Below, in pieces: positions 33,681-43,457 of a stretch of DNA of 64,000 nucleotides. The position numbers and the translations under genes are program-made. The notes under the pieces were generated by a model. It saw only the letters and a list, made by a program, of their open reading frames with translations. It was not told the DNA's origin and did not search any database. The stretch lies in assembly GCA_023150845.1 (NCBI GenBank), contig JAKLKD010000006.1, positions 1 through 64,000 on the forward strand, read 5' to 3'. Position 1 is the stretch's first letter. Every line of letters starts with the position of its first letter. The stretch comes from Myxococcota bacterium (lineage in GTDB: Bacteria > Myxococcota_A > UBA796 > CAJQPC01).

Positions 33681-36629
33681 TTACCCAATCACCCCCCCAT
33701 GAAACGTCCACCGACCCAGCGGCAGCTCGGCGGCGTGCGCCGCGCACCACCGCTGCCAGGCGCGCTGGTGGGCGACCTGAACCCGCCAGGGGCCCTCGCT
33801 GTCGAAGGGCAGGGTGTGGCCGGTGGTGATCACGAGCTCGTCGTAGGCGCCGCGGCGCACGAAGGGGTCGTCGTCGCCGAGCTTCTTCACGAGCACCGCC
33901 GGGCTCATGGGCTGGCCGTCGCGGTAACGCACGCCGTCGCGGAACTCGTGGCGGCGATCCTCCCACACCCGCTCCCAGCGTGAATGAACGCCGGGCTCCT
34001 CGGGATCCTCGCGGTGGCCGAGGATGAGCTCCAAGGCCCCGCAGGCCACGGCGACGAGGGTGCGGTCGCGGATGGTGAGCGCGTGGATGAGCCGGGGCAC
34101 GGCCCGGGGGTCGCCCAGATAGCCCAGGCCCTGCACCGCCGAGGCCGCGCGCTCGGTGGGGGCGTCCTCGATGGAGCCCAAGAGCAAGAGCAGGTAGGAC
34201 GGCCCGCCGTAGCGCCCGACGATCTCCCCGGGCGGGTTCGCCAGCTCCCGACCCGAGGTCAAGGCCTGGCCGTGGAAGTCCACACCCCGGCGATCGCCCA
34301 AGAGCAAGAGCGCGATGGCGACGTCTTCAGCGAGATCGGGCTGCTCCAGCACGTCGAGGAGGTCGTCGATGGCCTCGCGGTCGCCGATGCGCCCCAAGGC
34401 CACCACCGCCGCGCGCCGCACCGCGCGGCTCGACTTCGGGCCGAGCAGGCGCCGCAAGGCCGGGGCCGCGCTCACCTCACGACGCCAGCCGAGCACCTCC
34501 GCCGCCGCCGCGACGCCCCGGGGCTCGCCGGGCTTCTCCACCGCCGAGAGCAGGCCGTCCACCAGGGCCCCGTTCGCCGAGCGGGTGATCGCCCCCTTGA
34601 GCGCCCGGGCCGCCGGGTCGGGCAGGGGGCGCTCAAAGAGCTGGTGCAGGAGCGCCTGAGAGGCCTCGTAGCTGCGGTGGGAGGCGAGCAGGTCCGCCGC
34701 CGCTACATACGCCGTCACCTTGGGGTCGCCGGGGCGGGCCGAGGCGGCCATGAGGTCGCGGCTGAGGCGGGAGAGCTCGGCGTCGAGGGCCTTCACCACG
34801 GGCAGGCCCATCGCCGAGATCGCCACGCGGTGGGCGCCCAGGCGGCGCTCGGGGCGGTCGGCGTCGGCCCGGGTCATCGGCGGCCGGGCGCGCTGGGCCT
34901 CCAGGCGATCCTTCGCGTGAACGGCGGCGAGGTTGAGGTGCCAGGTCAACGAGCGCGCCGGATCCCCCAAGAAGGCGTCCGCGGCGCCCACCCCGGCGGC
35001 CAAAGACAGCGGCGGCTGGGCGAAGAGCTCCCGGGCCTGGCGCGCGGCGGCCACCCCTTCGGGGGACTCGGGGCCGAGCAGCCGCGCCATGCGGAGCTGG
35101 GCCCAGCCCTCCCGGGCGCGGAGCTCCAGGGCCTTGTACGACGCGGCGGCCTCGGCGTAGCAGGCCAAGGCGTCGTCTACGCGGCCCCGGGCGGCGAGCA
35201 CGTCGCCTTCGCGCAGCTTCACCCGGGAGATGAGCTCGGGATCCCTCGCCTCTTGGGACCGCGACTCGGCGGCCTTGTAGGTCATCGCCGCCTGGGCGAG
35301 CTGGCCCTCGCCCCGGGCGCAGTCGCCGAGGCCCACACACACCCAGGCCTGGAGCGTCGGGTCTGCGGCGCGGATCGCGTGCTGGTCGGCCTCCATGAAC
35401 ATCTGCCGCGCCTGGGGGAGCCGCTGGTTGAGCAGGTGGCGCTCGCCGCACAGGAGCGCGCGCAGGGCGAGGTCGGCGGAGTCGGTGAGCCCCTGGGCCG
35501 CCTCCTCCAGGATCTCCTCGGCCCAGGGCTCCTGCCGGGTGACGGCGATGCGCCCCACGGCGAGGTGGCCCCGGGCGCGGGTCTCGGCGTCCTCGGAGAG
35601 CAGGAGCGGCCGCAGGCGGCGCTCGGCCTCGTCGTGCTCACCGAGCTCAATCTCCAGGTGCACCAGGGCGAGCACCGCGTCGGCGAGGATCTCCCGCCGG
35701 GCGAAGCTCCGGGCCCGGTCCAGAGCCCCAGCCCAGAGATCCCGGGCGGCGCGGCGCTCCCCACGCTCCACCTTCACCCGGGCCCGCTCCCGCACCACGG
35801 CGACGTAGAGCCGCAGGCCCTCCGCCGTGCGCACGTCGCTCACCCGCTCGTCTAAGAAGCTCGCCAGCTCACGCTCCCAGGCCGGGTCGCCCGGGGGCAA
35901 GAGCCCGCCCAAGGTGCGTAAGGCGCCGGGGTCGATCACCCGGGCGCCGGGCCAAGGCAGGGGCAGGCGCGAGGCCCGCAGGGCGCGGAGCAGGTTGAAC
36001 CGGGCGCGCTCACGGTCCCCCTCGGCCAAGGCGAGCTCCCCGCCGCGCTGCCAGGCCAGGATGATGCTCGGGTCCGCCGCCGTGGCGGCGCTGTACCGTT
36101 TGCCCGCCTCGACGGGATCCCCCTTCGCCAGCAGGGCCTCGCCCTCGTGCAGGAGGAGCCAGCCGCCGTCAGGGTCGATCTCCCGCCGGGCGGCCAGCTC
36201 GACCTCGGGGTCGCGGATGTCCTCGTCAAAGCGGCGGATCGTGCCCGTGAGCCAGCGGTCGAAGCGGTCGTGCAGCGGGATGAGCTGCCCGTCCTTCACC
36301 TCGCCGAAGATCCAGTCGCCTTGGCCGTCCGGGGCGTAGGCCCACTGGCGGCCGCCGGGGAGGTCGGCGAAGGCCACCAAGGAGGCCAGGCGCTCGTTGG
36401 GGTTGGCCAAGGCCGAGCTGCTCCGCAGGATGAGCGCCCCCCGGAACAGGCTGCCGCCGTTCCAACGCCGCAGAAACGCCGACAACGAGAACGGCAGGCG
36501 GTGCCCGAGGTGGCGCTCCGCGGCCCGGATCGCCTCTTCAGACGCGCCGGGCTGGAGCTGATGAACGTCGCGCTTGTACCGATCGAGGAGCTTGATGAGC
36601 GGGCTGAACGGGTCGACGGCGGGGTCCAT
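33681..36629 (-). CDS. SUKH (SMI1/KNR4)-TPR-HEAT protein
   Basis: A 982-residue cytosolic protein. Residues ~15-140 form a SMI1/KNR4 (SUKH) domain: SEEAIRAAERHLGHRLPFSLSAFLRRWNGG, ADLPGGRQWAYAPDGQGDWIF. The long middle is TPR-like helical pairs (LGDCARGEGQLAQAAMTYKAAE, GRVDDALACYAEAAASYKALELRAREGWAQLRMARLL). The C-terminal part has HEAT-like repeats (SAAPALRRLLGPKSSRAVRRAAVVALGRIGDREAIDDLLDVLEQPD, AVQGLGYLGDPRAVPRLIHAL). SUKH proteins include immunity proteins of contact-dependent toxin systems, but large versions with TPR/HEAT are typical of Myxococcota and need not be immunity proteins. The ATG at 36629 is 36 bp after the leuS stop; the frame upstream of it is shadow sequence inside leuS. 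Confidence 0.75.
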   Translation of the reverse strand: MDPAVDPFSPLIKLLDRYKRDVHQLQPGASEEAIRAAERHLGHRLPFSLSAFLRRWNGGSLFRGALILRSSSALANPNERLASLVAFADLPGGRQWAYAPDGQGDWIFGEVKDGQLIPLHDRFDRWLTGTIRRFDEDIRDPEVELAARREIDPDGGWLLLHEGEALLAKGDPVEAGKRYSAATAADPSIILAWQRGGELALAEGDRERARFNLLRALRASRLPLPWPGARVIDPGALRTLGGLLPPGDPAWERELASFLDERVSDVRTAEGLRLYVAVVRERARVKVERGERRAARDLWAGALDRARSFARREILADAVLALVHLEIELGEHDEAERRLRPLLLSEDAETRARGHLAVGRIAVTRQEPWAEEILEEAAQGLTDSADLALRALLCGERHLLNQRLPQARQMFMEADQHAIRAADPTLQAWVCVGLGDCARGEGQLAQAAMTYKAAESRSQEARDPELISRVKLREGDVLAARGRVDDALACYAEAAASYKALELRAREGWAQLRMARLLGPESPEGVAAARQARELFAQPPLSLAAGVGAADAFLGDPARSLTWHLNLAAVHAKDRLEAQRARPPMTRADADRPERRLGAHRVAISAMGLPVVKALDAELSRLSRDLMAASARPGDPKVTAYVAAADLLASHRSYEASQALLHQLFERPLPDPAARALKGAITRSANGALVDGLLSAVEKPGEPRGVAAAAEVLGWRREVSAAPALRRLLGPKSSRAVRRAAVVALGRIGDREAIDDLLDVLEQPDLAEDVAIALLLLGDRRGVDFHGQALTSGRELANPPGEIVGRYGGPSYLLLLLGSIEDAPTERAASAVQGLGYLGDPRAVPRLIHALTIRDRTLVAVACGALELILGHREDPEEPGVHSRWERVWEDRRHEFRDGVRYRDGQPMSPAVLVKKLGDDDPFVRRGAYDELVITTGHTLPFDSEGPWRVQVAHQRAWQRWCAAHAAELPLGRWTFHGGVIG

Positions 36630-36664
36630 ACAAGCTCTCCGATCGAGCAGGCGGGCGGGCGGGC

Positions 36665-39247
36665 TCAGCCCTTGGCGGGGCGGACGACGAAGTTCACGAG
36701 GCGACCGGGCACGACGATCTCCTTGACGATCTCCATGCCCTCGAGGTGCTTCTGCACGTTGGGCAGGTCCCGGGCCAAGGCGACGAGCGTCGGGCCGTCG
36801 GTGTCTTTCGGCACCTCCAGCTGACCCCGGAGCTTGCCCTGCACCTGCACGGCGACGTTCGCGGTGTCGGCGACCAAAGCCGCCGGATCCCAGGCCGGCC
36901 ACGGCGCGAAGGTGATGAGCTCGGTGTTGCCGAAGCGCGCCCAGAGCTCCTCGCCGAGGTGCGGCGCCCAGGCCGAGAGGATCTTCACGAAGGCCTCAGC
37001 GTCCTCCCGGGCGGGGACCTCCCCCTTGCAGGCGTTCACCACCTCCATCATCTTCGAGACCGGCGTGTTGAAGCGCAGGGCCTCGATGCCGTCGCTGGCG
37101 TCCTTGATCGCGACGTGCAGCGCCCGGCGCACCTCGGGGGTGGTCTCGCCGAAGGGCCGCGTCTCCCCGGTGTCCTCGTTGACGAAGAGGCGCCACACCC
37201 GGCTCAAGAAGCGGTGGACACCCTCGCAGCCTTGGGTCTGCCAGGGCTTCACCTGCTCCAGGGGGCCCATGAACATCTCGTAGATGCGCAGGGTGTCGGC
37301 GCCGTACATGGCGACGATGTCGAGCGGGTCCACGGAGTTGTTGAGCGACTTGCCCATCTTGCCGATGCGCTGCTCGACGGCGATCTCGGTCTCGGCGACG
37401 AACCACTCCGTCTCGACCTCCTCCTTCGTCCAGGCCGAGACGATCTTCACGCCTTTGCCCACGCGGCGCTCGACCGTCTCCGGGCGGTGGTACTTGCCGC
37501 TCGGCTCACGGTAGGCGTAGGCGAGGATCATCCCCTGGTTGAACAGGCGGGTGAAGGGCTCCTTGGTGTGCACCAGGCCGCAGTCGTAGAGCACCTTGTG
37601 CCAGAACCGCGCGTAGAGCAGGTGCAGCACGGCGTGCTCAACGCCGCCGATGTAGAGGTCCACCGGGCCCCAGAAGCGCTCCTTCTCCGGGGAGAAGGGC
37701 ATGTCCTGGTTGAAGGCGTCCATGTAGCGCAGGTAGTACCAGCACGAGCCCGCCCACTGGGGCATCGTGTTCGTCTCCCGGGTGGCCGGGCGGCCCCCGA
37801 TCGTCGTGCGTAACCAGGCGTCTTCGGCCCGGGCCAAGGGCGGCTGGCCGTCGTCGGTGGGCTTGTACTCATCGACGTGGGGCAAGGTCACCGGCAGCAC
37901 GTCCAGCGGCACGGGCACGACCTCGCCGTCGTCGAGGTGCGCCATGGGGAAGGGCTCACCCCAGTAGCGCTGGCGGGAGAACAGCCAGTCGCGCAGCTTG
38001 TAGTTGACCTTTCGTTTGCCCTTGCCCGAGGACTCCAGGTCGTTGAGGATGCGCGCCTTAAACTCGGCGGCGGAGAGGCCGTCGTAGACGCCGGAGTTCA
38101 CCGCGAGGCCGTCGCCAGTCCAGGCCGCGGCGAGCACGTCGTGGCCTTCAGGCGGGGTGATCACCGGGACGATGGGCAGGCCCATCTTGCGGGCGAAGGC
38201 GTGGTCACGCTCGTCGTGGGCGGGCACGGCCATGATCGCGCCGGTGCCATAGGTCATGAGCACGTAGTCGGCGACCCAGATCGGCGCGCGCTCGCCGCTC
38301 ACGGGGTTCACGGCGTAGGCCCCGGTGAACACGCCGGTCTTCTCCCGCTCGGCGGCGAGCTGGCGGTCCATGTCCGAGCGGTTGCGGGCGGCGGTGACGT
38401 ACGCCTCGACCTCCTCCCGGCGCTCGGGGGTGGTGAGCTGGGCCACCAGGGGGTGCTCCGGCGCTAGGACGCAGTAGGTCACGCCGAAGAGCGTGTCGGG
38501 GCGCGTCGTGTAGATCGTGAAGCCCTCCTCGGAGCCCTCGACGCCGAAGCGCACCTCAGCGCCCTCCGAGCGGCCGATCCACTGCCGCTGCATCTCCAGC
38601 ACACCCTCGGGCCAATCCAGCCCGTCGAGGTCGTTCAGCAGGCGCTCGGCGTACTTGGTGATGCGCAGCATCCACTGCTTCATCACCCGGCGCTCGACGG
38701 GGTCGCCGGTCTCGACGTACTTGCCGTCGACGACCTCCTCGTTGGCCAAGACCGTGCCTTGGGCCGGGCACCAGTTCACCGGCACCTCCGCGAGGTAGGC
38801 GAGGCCCTGCTCATGGAGCTTCAAGAAGATCCACTGCGTCCAGCGGTAGTAGTCGGGCTCGCAGGTGCTGATCTCCCGGCTCCAGTCGAAGGAGAAGCCC
38901 AGGCGCTTGAGCTGGTGGCGGAAGTTCTGGATCCACAGCCGGGTGATCTCGGCGGGGTGGCGGTTCTCCCGCATCGCCGCGCGCTCGGCGGGCAGGCCGA
39001 AGGCGTCGAAGCCGATGGGGTTGAGCACCGCGTAGCCCTTCATGCGGCGCTGGCGGCAGACGATGTCCACCGCCGTGTAGCTCTCGGGGTGCCCGACGTG
39101 CAGGCCCGCGCCCGAGGGGTAGGGGAACATCACGAGGCCATAAAACTTGGGCTTCGTGGGGTCTTCAACGGCGCGAAAGACCTGCTGATCCTCCCAGGCG
39201 GACTGCCACTTGGGCTCGATCTGGGCGGGGTCGTAACGATACTGCAT
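36665..39247 (-). CDS. leuS: leucyl-tRNA synthetase
   Basis: Class I aminoacyl-tRNA synthetase charging tRNA-Leu. The N-terminal Rossmann core has the HIGH-type motif in PYPSGAGLHVGH (residues 42-53) and the second signature as KMGKS at residues 630-634 (a known variant of KMSKS). The editing (CP1) domain is inserted between them, with the conserved Thr-rich TTRPDTLFGVT stretch. The C-terminal anticodon-binding and zinc-region parts are present, and length 860 is normal. It starts at ATG 39247. It is downstream of dnaA on the same strand (gap 63 bp) and followed by the SUKH gene. Confidence 0.97.
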   Translation of the reverse strand: MQYRYDPAQIEPKWQSAWEDQQVFRAVEDPTKPKFYGLVMFPYPSGAGLHVGHPESYTAVDIVCRQRRMKGYAVLNPIGFDAFGLPAERAAMRENRHPAEITRLWIQNFRHQLKRLGFSFDWSREISTCEPDYYRWTQWIFLKLHEQGLAYLAEVPVNWCPAQGTVLANEEVVDGKYVETGDPVERRVMKQWMLRITKYAERLLNDLDGLDWPEGVLEMQRQWIGRSEGAEVRFGVEGSEEGFTIYTTRPDTLFGVTYCVLAPEHPLVAQLTTPERREEVEAYVTAARNRSDMDRQLAAEREKTGVFTGAYAVNPVSGERAPIWVADYVLMTYGTGAIMAVPAHDERDHAFARKMGLPIVPVITPPEGHDVLAAAWTGDGLAVNSGVYDGLSAAEFKARILNDLESSGKGKRKVNYKLRDWLFSRQRYWGEPFPMAHLDDGEVVPVPLDVLPVTLPHVDEYKPTDDGQPPLARAEDAWLRTTIGGRPATRETNTMPQWAGSCWYYLRYMDAFNQDMPFSPEKERFWGPVDLYIGGVEHAVLHLLYARFWHKVLYDCGLVHTKEPFTRLFNQGMILAYAYREPSGKYHRPETVERRVGKGVKIVSAWTKEEVETEWFVAETEIAVEQRIGKMGKSLNNSVDPLDIVAMYGADTLRIYEMFMGPLEQVKPWQTQGCEGVHRFLSRVWRLFVNEDTGETRPFGETTPEVRRALHVAIKDASDGIEALRFNTPVSKMMEVVNACKGEVPAREDAEAFVKILSAWAPHLGEELWARFGNTELITFAPWPAWDPAALVADTANVAVQVQGKLRGQLEVPKDTDGPTLVALARDLPNVQKHLEGMEIVKEIVVPGRLVNFVVRPAKG

Positions 39248-39310
39248 GTGCGGAGGCTCCGAGGCGTCGTCGGACCCTAACCCGAAACGCGCCGCCGCGG
39301 GCGCCCCCGC

Positions 39311-40660
39311 TCACACGCCGAGGCTCGACTCCAAGGCACCCAGGTGGGAGCGGAGATCGGCGTCGGTGGGCTCCATCTCTTTGATCTTTTTGCAGGCGTG
39401 CTGGATGGTCGAGTGGTCGCGACCGCCGAAGGCCCGGCCCAGATCGGGGAAGGAGAGGTTCGTGTGTTTGCGGGCGAGGTACATCGCGACCTGCCGCGGC
39501 ACGACGATGCCCTTGAGCTTACGGTCGCCGACGAGGTCGTTGACCTTCACGTTGTAGTAGCGGGCGACCTCGCGGAGGATCTTCTCCGGCGTGATCGCCT
39601 GGGCCTCCTCAGCGAGCATCCCGCCGAGGTGGCGACGGGCGAACTCAATCGTGAGCCGCTCGTTGTAGAAGCGGTGCAGGGCGGCGAGGCGGTTGAGCGC
39701 GCCCTCCAGCTCGCGGATGTTGCCCCGCAGGCGCGAGGAGATCCAGGCCGCGAGCTCGTCGGGCACCTCCATGTTTAAGGCGTCGGCCTTCTTGTGGAGG
39801 ATCGCCGTCATCGTCTCGACGTCGGGGGCCTGGATGTCGGCCAAGAGCCCGCCCTCAAAGCGGGTGCGCAGCCGGGGCTCGAGCTTGTCGATCTCCCGGG
39901 GCAGCACGTCGGCGGTGAGGATGATCTGGCGGCCGGAGTTCTTGAGCGACTCGAAGGTATGGAAAAACTCGGCCTGGCTGCGGTCTTTGCCCGAGAGGAA
40001 CTGGATGTCGTCGATGATCAGGCAGTGGGCCTGCTGGCGGTAGCGGGCGCGGAACTCCTCCATGCGCTTGAAGCGCAGGGCCCGGATCATCTCGTTCACG
40101 AAGTCTTCAGCGGTGGTGTAGACGATGCGGGAGGCGGCGTTCTGCTGGAGGATGCGGTTGCCGATGCCCTGCACGAGGTGCGTCTTGCCGAGGCCCGTCG
40201 AGCCGAAGATGAACAAGGGGTTGTAGTTCTGCCCGGGGAAGTCGGCGACGGCCAAGGCCGCGGCGTGGGCGAACTGGTTGCAGGAGCCGACGATGTAGGT
40301 CTCGAAGGTCTTGTCGGCGGGGAGGTTGAAGCGCCGGGAGAGATCCTCCTCGCCGAGGCCGCCCAGCTCCTCGCCGCCGCCGACCCCAGGATCGTCGGGC
40401 AGGGGCTCCTCGGGCTCAGCGGCCTGCTCCACGGAGAAGCGCAGGCGCACGTGCATCCCGATCACCTCCGAGAGCGCCTCGGTGAGCGCGGCCTCGTAGT
40501 TGTCCTGCACCCAGTCGAGGTAGTAGCGGTTCGGCACCTCGAGCTCGACCACGGCGCCGACCTGGCTCACCCAGCGGATCGGGCGGATCCAGATCTCGTA
40601 GTTCTGCGCGCCCACGCGCTGCTCAATACGTTTGCGGGCTCTCTCCCAGATCTCGCTCAT
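39311..40660 (-). CDS. dnaA: chromosomal replication initiator DnaA
   Basis: AAA+ initiator that binds DnaA boxes and opens oriC. Domain I ([27 protein letters not shown]), an acidic linker ([14 protein letters not shown]), the AAA+ domain with [21 protein letters not shown] (Lys159), [13 protein letters not shown] (Walker B) and [15 protein letters not shown], and domain IV with the DNA-contact signature [16 protein letters not shown]. Start taken at ATG 40660 (449 residues); a much longer frame continues upstream but reads into non-coding DNA. The ribosome site is weak. It is divergent from rpmH, the arrangement seen at many bacterial replication origins. Confidence 0.96.
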   Translation of the reverse strand: MSEIWERARKRIEQRVGAQNYEIWIRPIRWVSQVGAVVELEVPNRYYLDWVQDNYEAALTEALSEVIGMHVRLRFSVEQAAEPEEPLPDDPGVGGGEELGGLGEEDLSRRFNLPADKTFETYIVGSCNQFAHAAALAVADFPGQNYNPLFIFGSTGLGKTHLVQGIGNRILQQNAASRIVYTTAEDFVNEMIRALRFKRMEEFRARYRQQAHCLIIDDIQFLSGKDRSQAEFFHTFESLKNSGRQIILTADVLPREIDKLEPRLRTRFEGGLLADIQAPDVETMTAILHKKADALNMEVPDELAAWISSRLRGNIRELEGALNRLAALHRFYNERLTIEFARRHLGGMLAEEAQAITPEKILREVARYYNVKVNDLVGDRKLKGIVVPRQVAMYLARKHTNLSFPDLGRAFGGRDHSTIQHACKKIKEMEPTDADLRSHLGALESSLGV

Positions 40661-40961
40661 CAGAGACACGACCCCGATCGCGAACGTGGCAAAGACCACC
40701 TCGCGGGCTGACAAGACCAGAGCGCGCTGGTCGGCGGCGAACCCCTCGACGATATCCGATCCGGTCGTGAGGTACAAGGATCGAGGGGATCGGCGATCCT
40801 CCCCCCCTCGCCGGGCCCGCTTGCGCGGCCGGGAGGGATCGGATAGCGGTCGAGGCTGTAGATTCAGCGTCTGCGCGGCGCGCGACGATGATCCCCACGA
40901 ACCCTCGCTGCCCCCTCTCGGCGACCACCGCCGAGGTCGGGTCACGGCCTCGGAGCCTTCC
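40661..40961. promoter_or_regulatory. dnaA-rpmH intergenic region with nested inverted repeats
   Basis: 301 bp without a gene. It contains TATCCGATCC (40753-40762) matched by its exact reverse complement GGATCGGATA (40836-40845), and between them AGGATCG (40777-40783) matched by CGATCCT (40794-40800). Five GATC tetramers fall within about 90 bp. I see no TTATCCACA-type DnaA box, so an origin here is unproven; the region must at least hold the divergent dnaA and rpmH promoters. Confidence 0.45.
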
Positions 40962-41120
40962 ATGAGCAAGCGTACCTACCAGCCGTCCAACATTCGTCGT
41001 AAGCGCACCCACGGGTTCCGCGCCCGCATGGCCACCCCGGGCGGCAAGAAGGTGCTCGCGCGCCGCCGGGCGAAGGGTCGTAAGAACCTCGTCCCGACCA
41101 TCGCCACCAAGCGGAGCTGA
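40962..41120 (+). CDS. rpmH: ribosomal protein L34
   Basis: 52-residue basic protein of the large ribosomal subunit: [28 protein letters not shown] then ARRRAKGRK, the complete family signature. The tail [12 protein letters not shown] is a few residues longer than the shortest homologues. GGAG lies 7 nt before the ATG at 40962. First gene of the rpmH-rnpA-yidD-yidC-jag-mnmE block. Confidence 0.97.
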   Translation: MSKRTYQPSNIRRKRTHGFRARMATPGGKKVLARRRAKGRKNLVPTIATKRS

Positions 41121-41122
41121 GG

Positions 41123-41524
41123 CTGGCTCACCACGACGCTGACGCCGCCGAGCGCGCTCCCGCCGATCGACGATTCCCTCGCTCGATCCGGCTGCGTCGC
41201 TCGGCAGACTTTCAGCGGGTGCAGCGGCGCGGTCGCCGCGTCCGTGGCCGCCACCTCCTTGTTCTATTCTCCCCGGGAACGGCGTCGAGCTCACGGTTTG
41301 GGCTCGTGGTCAGCCGAAAGGTTGGCAACGCCGTGACCCGTAACCGGGTGAAACGATGGCTTCGCGAGGTGATCCGACACCATCACAGCACGCTTGCCGA
41401 GCTGTGGGATGTTGCGATCGTCGCGCTGCCTCAGGCGGCGACGGCGAGCTTACGGCTCCTGGAGGCGGATCTCCTCGACGCCTTTCGTCGTCTGCCCCGA
41501 GCCGGTGGATCGCGGCGGGAATGA
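41123..41524 (+). CDS. rnpA: ribonuclease P protein component, with no canonical start codon
   Basis: Protein subunit of RNase P, which trims tRNA 5' leaders with the rnpB RNA. The RNR signature is present as [16 protein letters not shown], and [10 protein letters not shown] precedes it. The conserved N-terminal strand [20 protein letters not shown] is encoded at 41186-41245, but the frame from the preceding stop (41081) to the GTG at 41219 contains no ATG, GTG or TTG. Starting at GTG 41219 would delete this essential strand. The best-placed candidate is CTG at 41123, 6 nt after GGAG, giving about 133 residues. A start-codon sequence error is the alternative. Its stop overlaps the yidD start (ATGA). 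Confidence 0.85.
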   Translation: MAHHDADAAERAPADRRFPRSIRLRRSADFQRVQRRGRRVRGRHLLVLFSPGTASSSRFGLVVSRKVGNAVTRNRVKRWLREVIRHHHSTLAELWDVAIVALPQAATASLRLLEADLLDAFRRLPRAGGSRRE

Positions 41525-41742
41525 TCCTCCTCATCCGCCTCTACCGCCTCGTCCTCTCCCCCCTGCTGCCGCCGGCCTGCCGCTTCTGGCCCTCTTGCTC
41601 GGCGTACGCCTTGGAGGCGGTTCAGGTGCATGGCCCTTGGCGAGGCGGCTGGCTGGCCGCCCGGCGTGTCGGCCGTTGCCACCCCCTCCACCCCGGGGGG
41701 CTTGACCCGGTGCCGCCTGTCTCCGCGGAGCGCTGCTGCTGA
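41521..41742 (+). CDS. yidD: membrane protein insertion efficiency factor YidD
   Basis: 73-residue protein with the family core [59 protein letters not shown], including the paired Cys (ACRFWPSCS) and the HPGG motif near the end. It sits at the inner membrane face and helps YidC-dependent insertion. The ATG overlaps the rnpA stop and its own stop (TGA) overlaps the yidC ATG (TGATG), so all three are translationally coupled. Confidence 0.93.
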   Translation: MILLIRLYRLVLSPLLPPACRFWPSCSAYALEAVQVHGPWRGGWLAARRVGRCHPLHPGGLDPVPPVSAERCC

Positions 41743-43430
41743 TGAAGCCTGAGAAGAACGAGCTCGACCAGCGCGCGATCGTCGCGGTGCTCCTCTCCCT
41801 CGCGGTCCTCTGGGTCTGGGGCGCGATGAACCCCCAGACGCCCCCGGTCACCACGCCGGAGGGTGTGCCGCCCGTCGCTGGCGAGACGCCCGCGGGCGGC
41901 GGCGGCGCGCCCGTCGCCGGGGGTGACCCCGCCGTCCCGACGCCCATCGCCCCCGCCGTCGTGCCCGACCGCCTCGTGCCCATCGGCAGCGCCGAGATCA
42001 CCGCCCAGCTCAGCTCCCAGGGCGGCGCGCTCACCGCCGTCGTCTTGCCCAACCAAGAGGCCAACTACGACGTGACGCCGATCTGGCGCCACGTCATCGG
42101 CAAGGTCACCGGCAGCGCGAGCCCCGAGTGGGCGCCGTATGGCGGGGCCCCTGGGCCGGAGCGCCTCTTGAGCGAGACCGGGGCCCTGCTCGTCGCGGGC
42201 TCGGGGCCGGGCCTCACCGCGCCGGGCTACACCCTGGAGGGCAGCGGCCCCTGGACGGCCACGGGCCTCACCGCCGAGGGCCTGAGCGTCACCAAGGTCT
42301 GGTCCACCACAAACGACCCCAACCGCCTGCGCGTCGTCGTGCGCTTCGAGAACGCCGGCGCCACGAACTACACCGGCCCGGTGTGGCTCGGGAGCTGGGA
42401 CAAGTTCGCCGAACAAGAGGACAGCTACTCTTCAGTCACCCGCCCCGTCGCGGTGGTGGACGGCGACCTGGAGACCTTGCTCGACCTCACCGACGTCGAT
42501 GACGAGGTCTGGTCTGTCGAGGGCCCGGTGAGCTGGTTCGGGGTAGGCGACCGCTACTTCTTGGGCGCGGCGATCCCCGATGACCCCGCCTGGGGCAAGC
42601 TCAGCTTCGTGAAGGTGGACGCCGAGCGCCAGGGCGTGCGGCTCACCCGCGACGTGCTGCTCAAGCCCGGCGAGCACACCGAGCTCGGCCTTGAGGTCTA
42701 CATCGGCGGCAAGAGCTTAGAGCGCCTCTCGGCGATCGGCCACGACCTCGATGACGCCGTTGACCTCGGCTTCTTCGGCCTCTTTGGCCGGGTGCTGCTC
42801 TGGGTGCTCGGGCTCATCCACGGCCTCGTGGGGAGCTGGGGGATGGCGATCATCCTCCTCACCGTCGGCGTGAAGCTCCTGTTCTGGCCGCTCACCCGGG
42901 CGTCCTTCGTCTCCAGCCGCAAGATGGCCGCGCTCTCGCCTCGCATCGAGGAGCTGCGCCAGCAGTACAAGGACGACCCGCAAAAGGCCGGCGCCGCCCA
43001 GATGGAGCTGTTCGCCAAGGAGGGCGTGAACCCGCTCTCCGGCTGCTTGCCCGTGCTCGTGCAGACCCCAGTCTGGATCGCGCTCTACTCGGCCTTGCTC
43101 TACTCCTCCGAGCTCTACCACGCCGAGTTCTTCTACCTCAAGGACCTCGCCTCGGCGGATCCTTACGGCATCCTCCCGACGATCATCGGCGTGCTCATGA
43201 TGCTCCAGCAGCGCATGACGCCGATGAGCCCGGGCATGGACCCGCTCCAGCAACGCATCATTCGGCTCATGCCGCTCATCTTCGTCGGCATCATGTACGC
43301 CTTTCCTTCGGGCCTGGCGCTATACTCGTTCGTCAACACCGTCCTGTCCATCCTCCAGATGTGGCTCATCAACCGCTCCATCCCGGCCGTGATGCCCGCC
43401 GTCGATGCCAGCAGCAAGGCCACCCCCTGA
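41742..43430 (+). CDS. yidC: membrane protein insertase YidC
   Basis: 562-residue inner-membrane insertase. N-terminal span AIVAVLLSLAVLWVWG, a Pro/Gly-rich linker, a large periplasmic domain (residues ~80-330), then the conserved five-span core: LGLIHGLVGSWGMAIILLTVGVKLLFWPLT, SSRKMAALSPRIEELRQQYKDDPQKAGAAQMELFAKEGVNPLSGCLPVLVQTPVWIALY, and MLQQRMTPMSPGMDPLQQRIIRLMPLIFVGIMYAFPSGLALYSFVNTVLSI. The positive Arg in the core groove (WPLTRAS) is present. The long periplasmic domain is the Gram-negative form, supporting a didermic organism. Confidence 0.97.
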   Translation: MKPEKNELDQRAIVAVLLSLAVLWVWGAMNPQTPPVTTPEGVPPVAGETPAGGGGAPVAGGDPAVPTPIAPAVVPDRLVPIGSAEITAQLSSQGGALTAVVLPNQEANYDVTPIWRHVIGKVTGSASPEWAPYGGAPGPERLLSETGALLVAGSGPGLTAPGYTLEGSGPWTATGLTAEGLSVTKVWSTTNDPNRLRVVVRFENAGATNYTGPVWLGSWDKFAEQEDSYSSVTRPVAVVDGDLETLLDLTDVDDEVWSVEGPVSWFGVGDRYFLGAAIPDDPAWGKLSFVKVDAERQGVRLTRDVLLKPGEHTELGLEVYIGGKSLERLSAIGHDLDDAVDLGFFGLFGRVLLWVLGLIHGLVGSWGMAIILLTVGVKLLFWPLTRASFVSSRKMAALSPRIEELRQQYKDDPQKAGAAQMELFAKEGVNPLSGCLPVLVQTPVWIALYSALLYSSELYHAEFFYLKDLASADPYGILPTIIGVLMMLQQRMTPMSPGMDPLQQRIIRLMPLIFVGIMYAFPSGLALYSFVNTVLSILQMWLINRSIPAVMPAVDASSKATP

Positions 43431-43457
43431 CCCCCGACCTACGCGGAGTCGCAGCGT

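Noticed and set aside
40661-40961. oriC with DnaA boxes between dnaA and rpmH
   Set aside because: No TTATCCACA or near match seen; only nested inverted repeats, so reported as a regulatory region instead.
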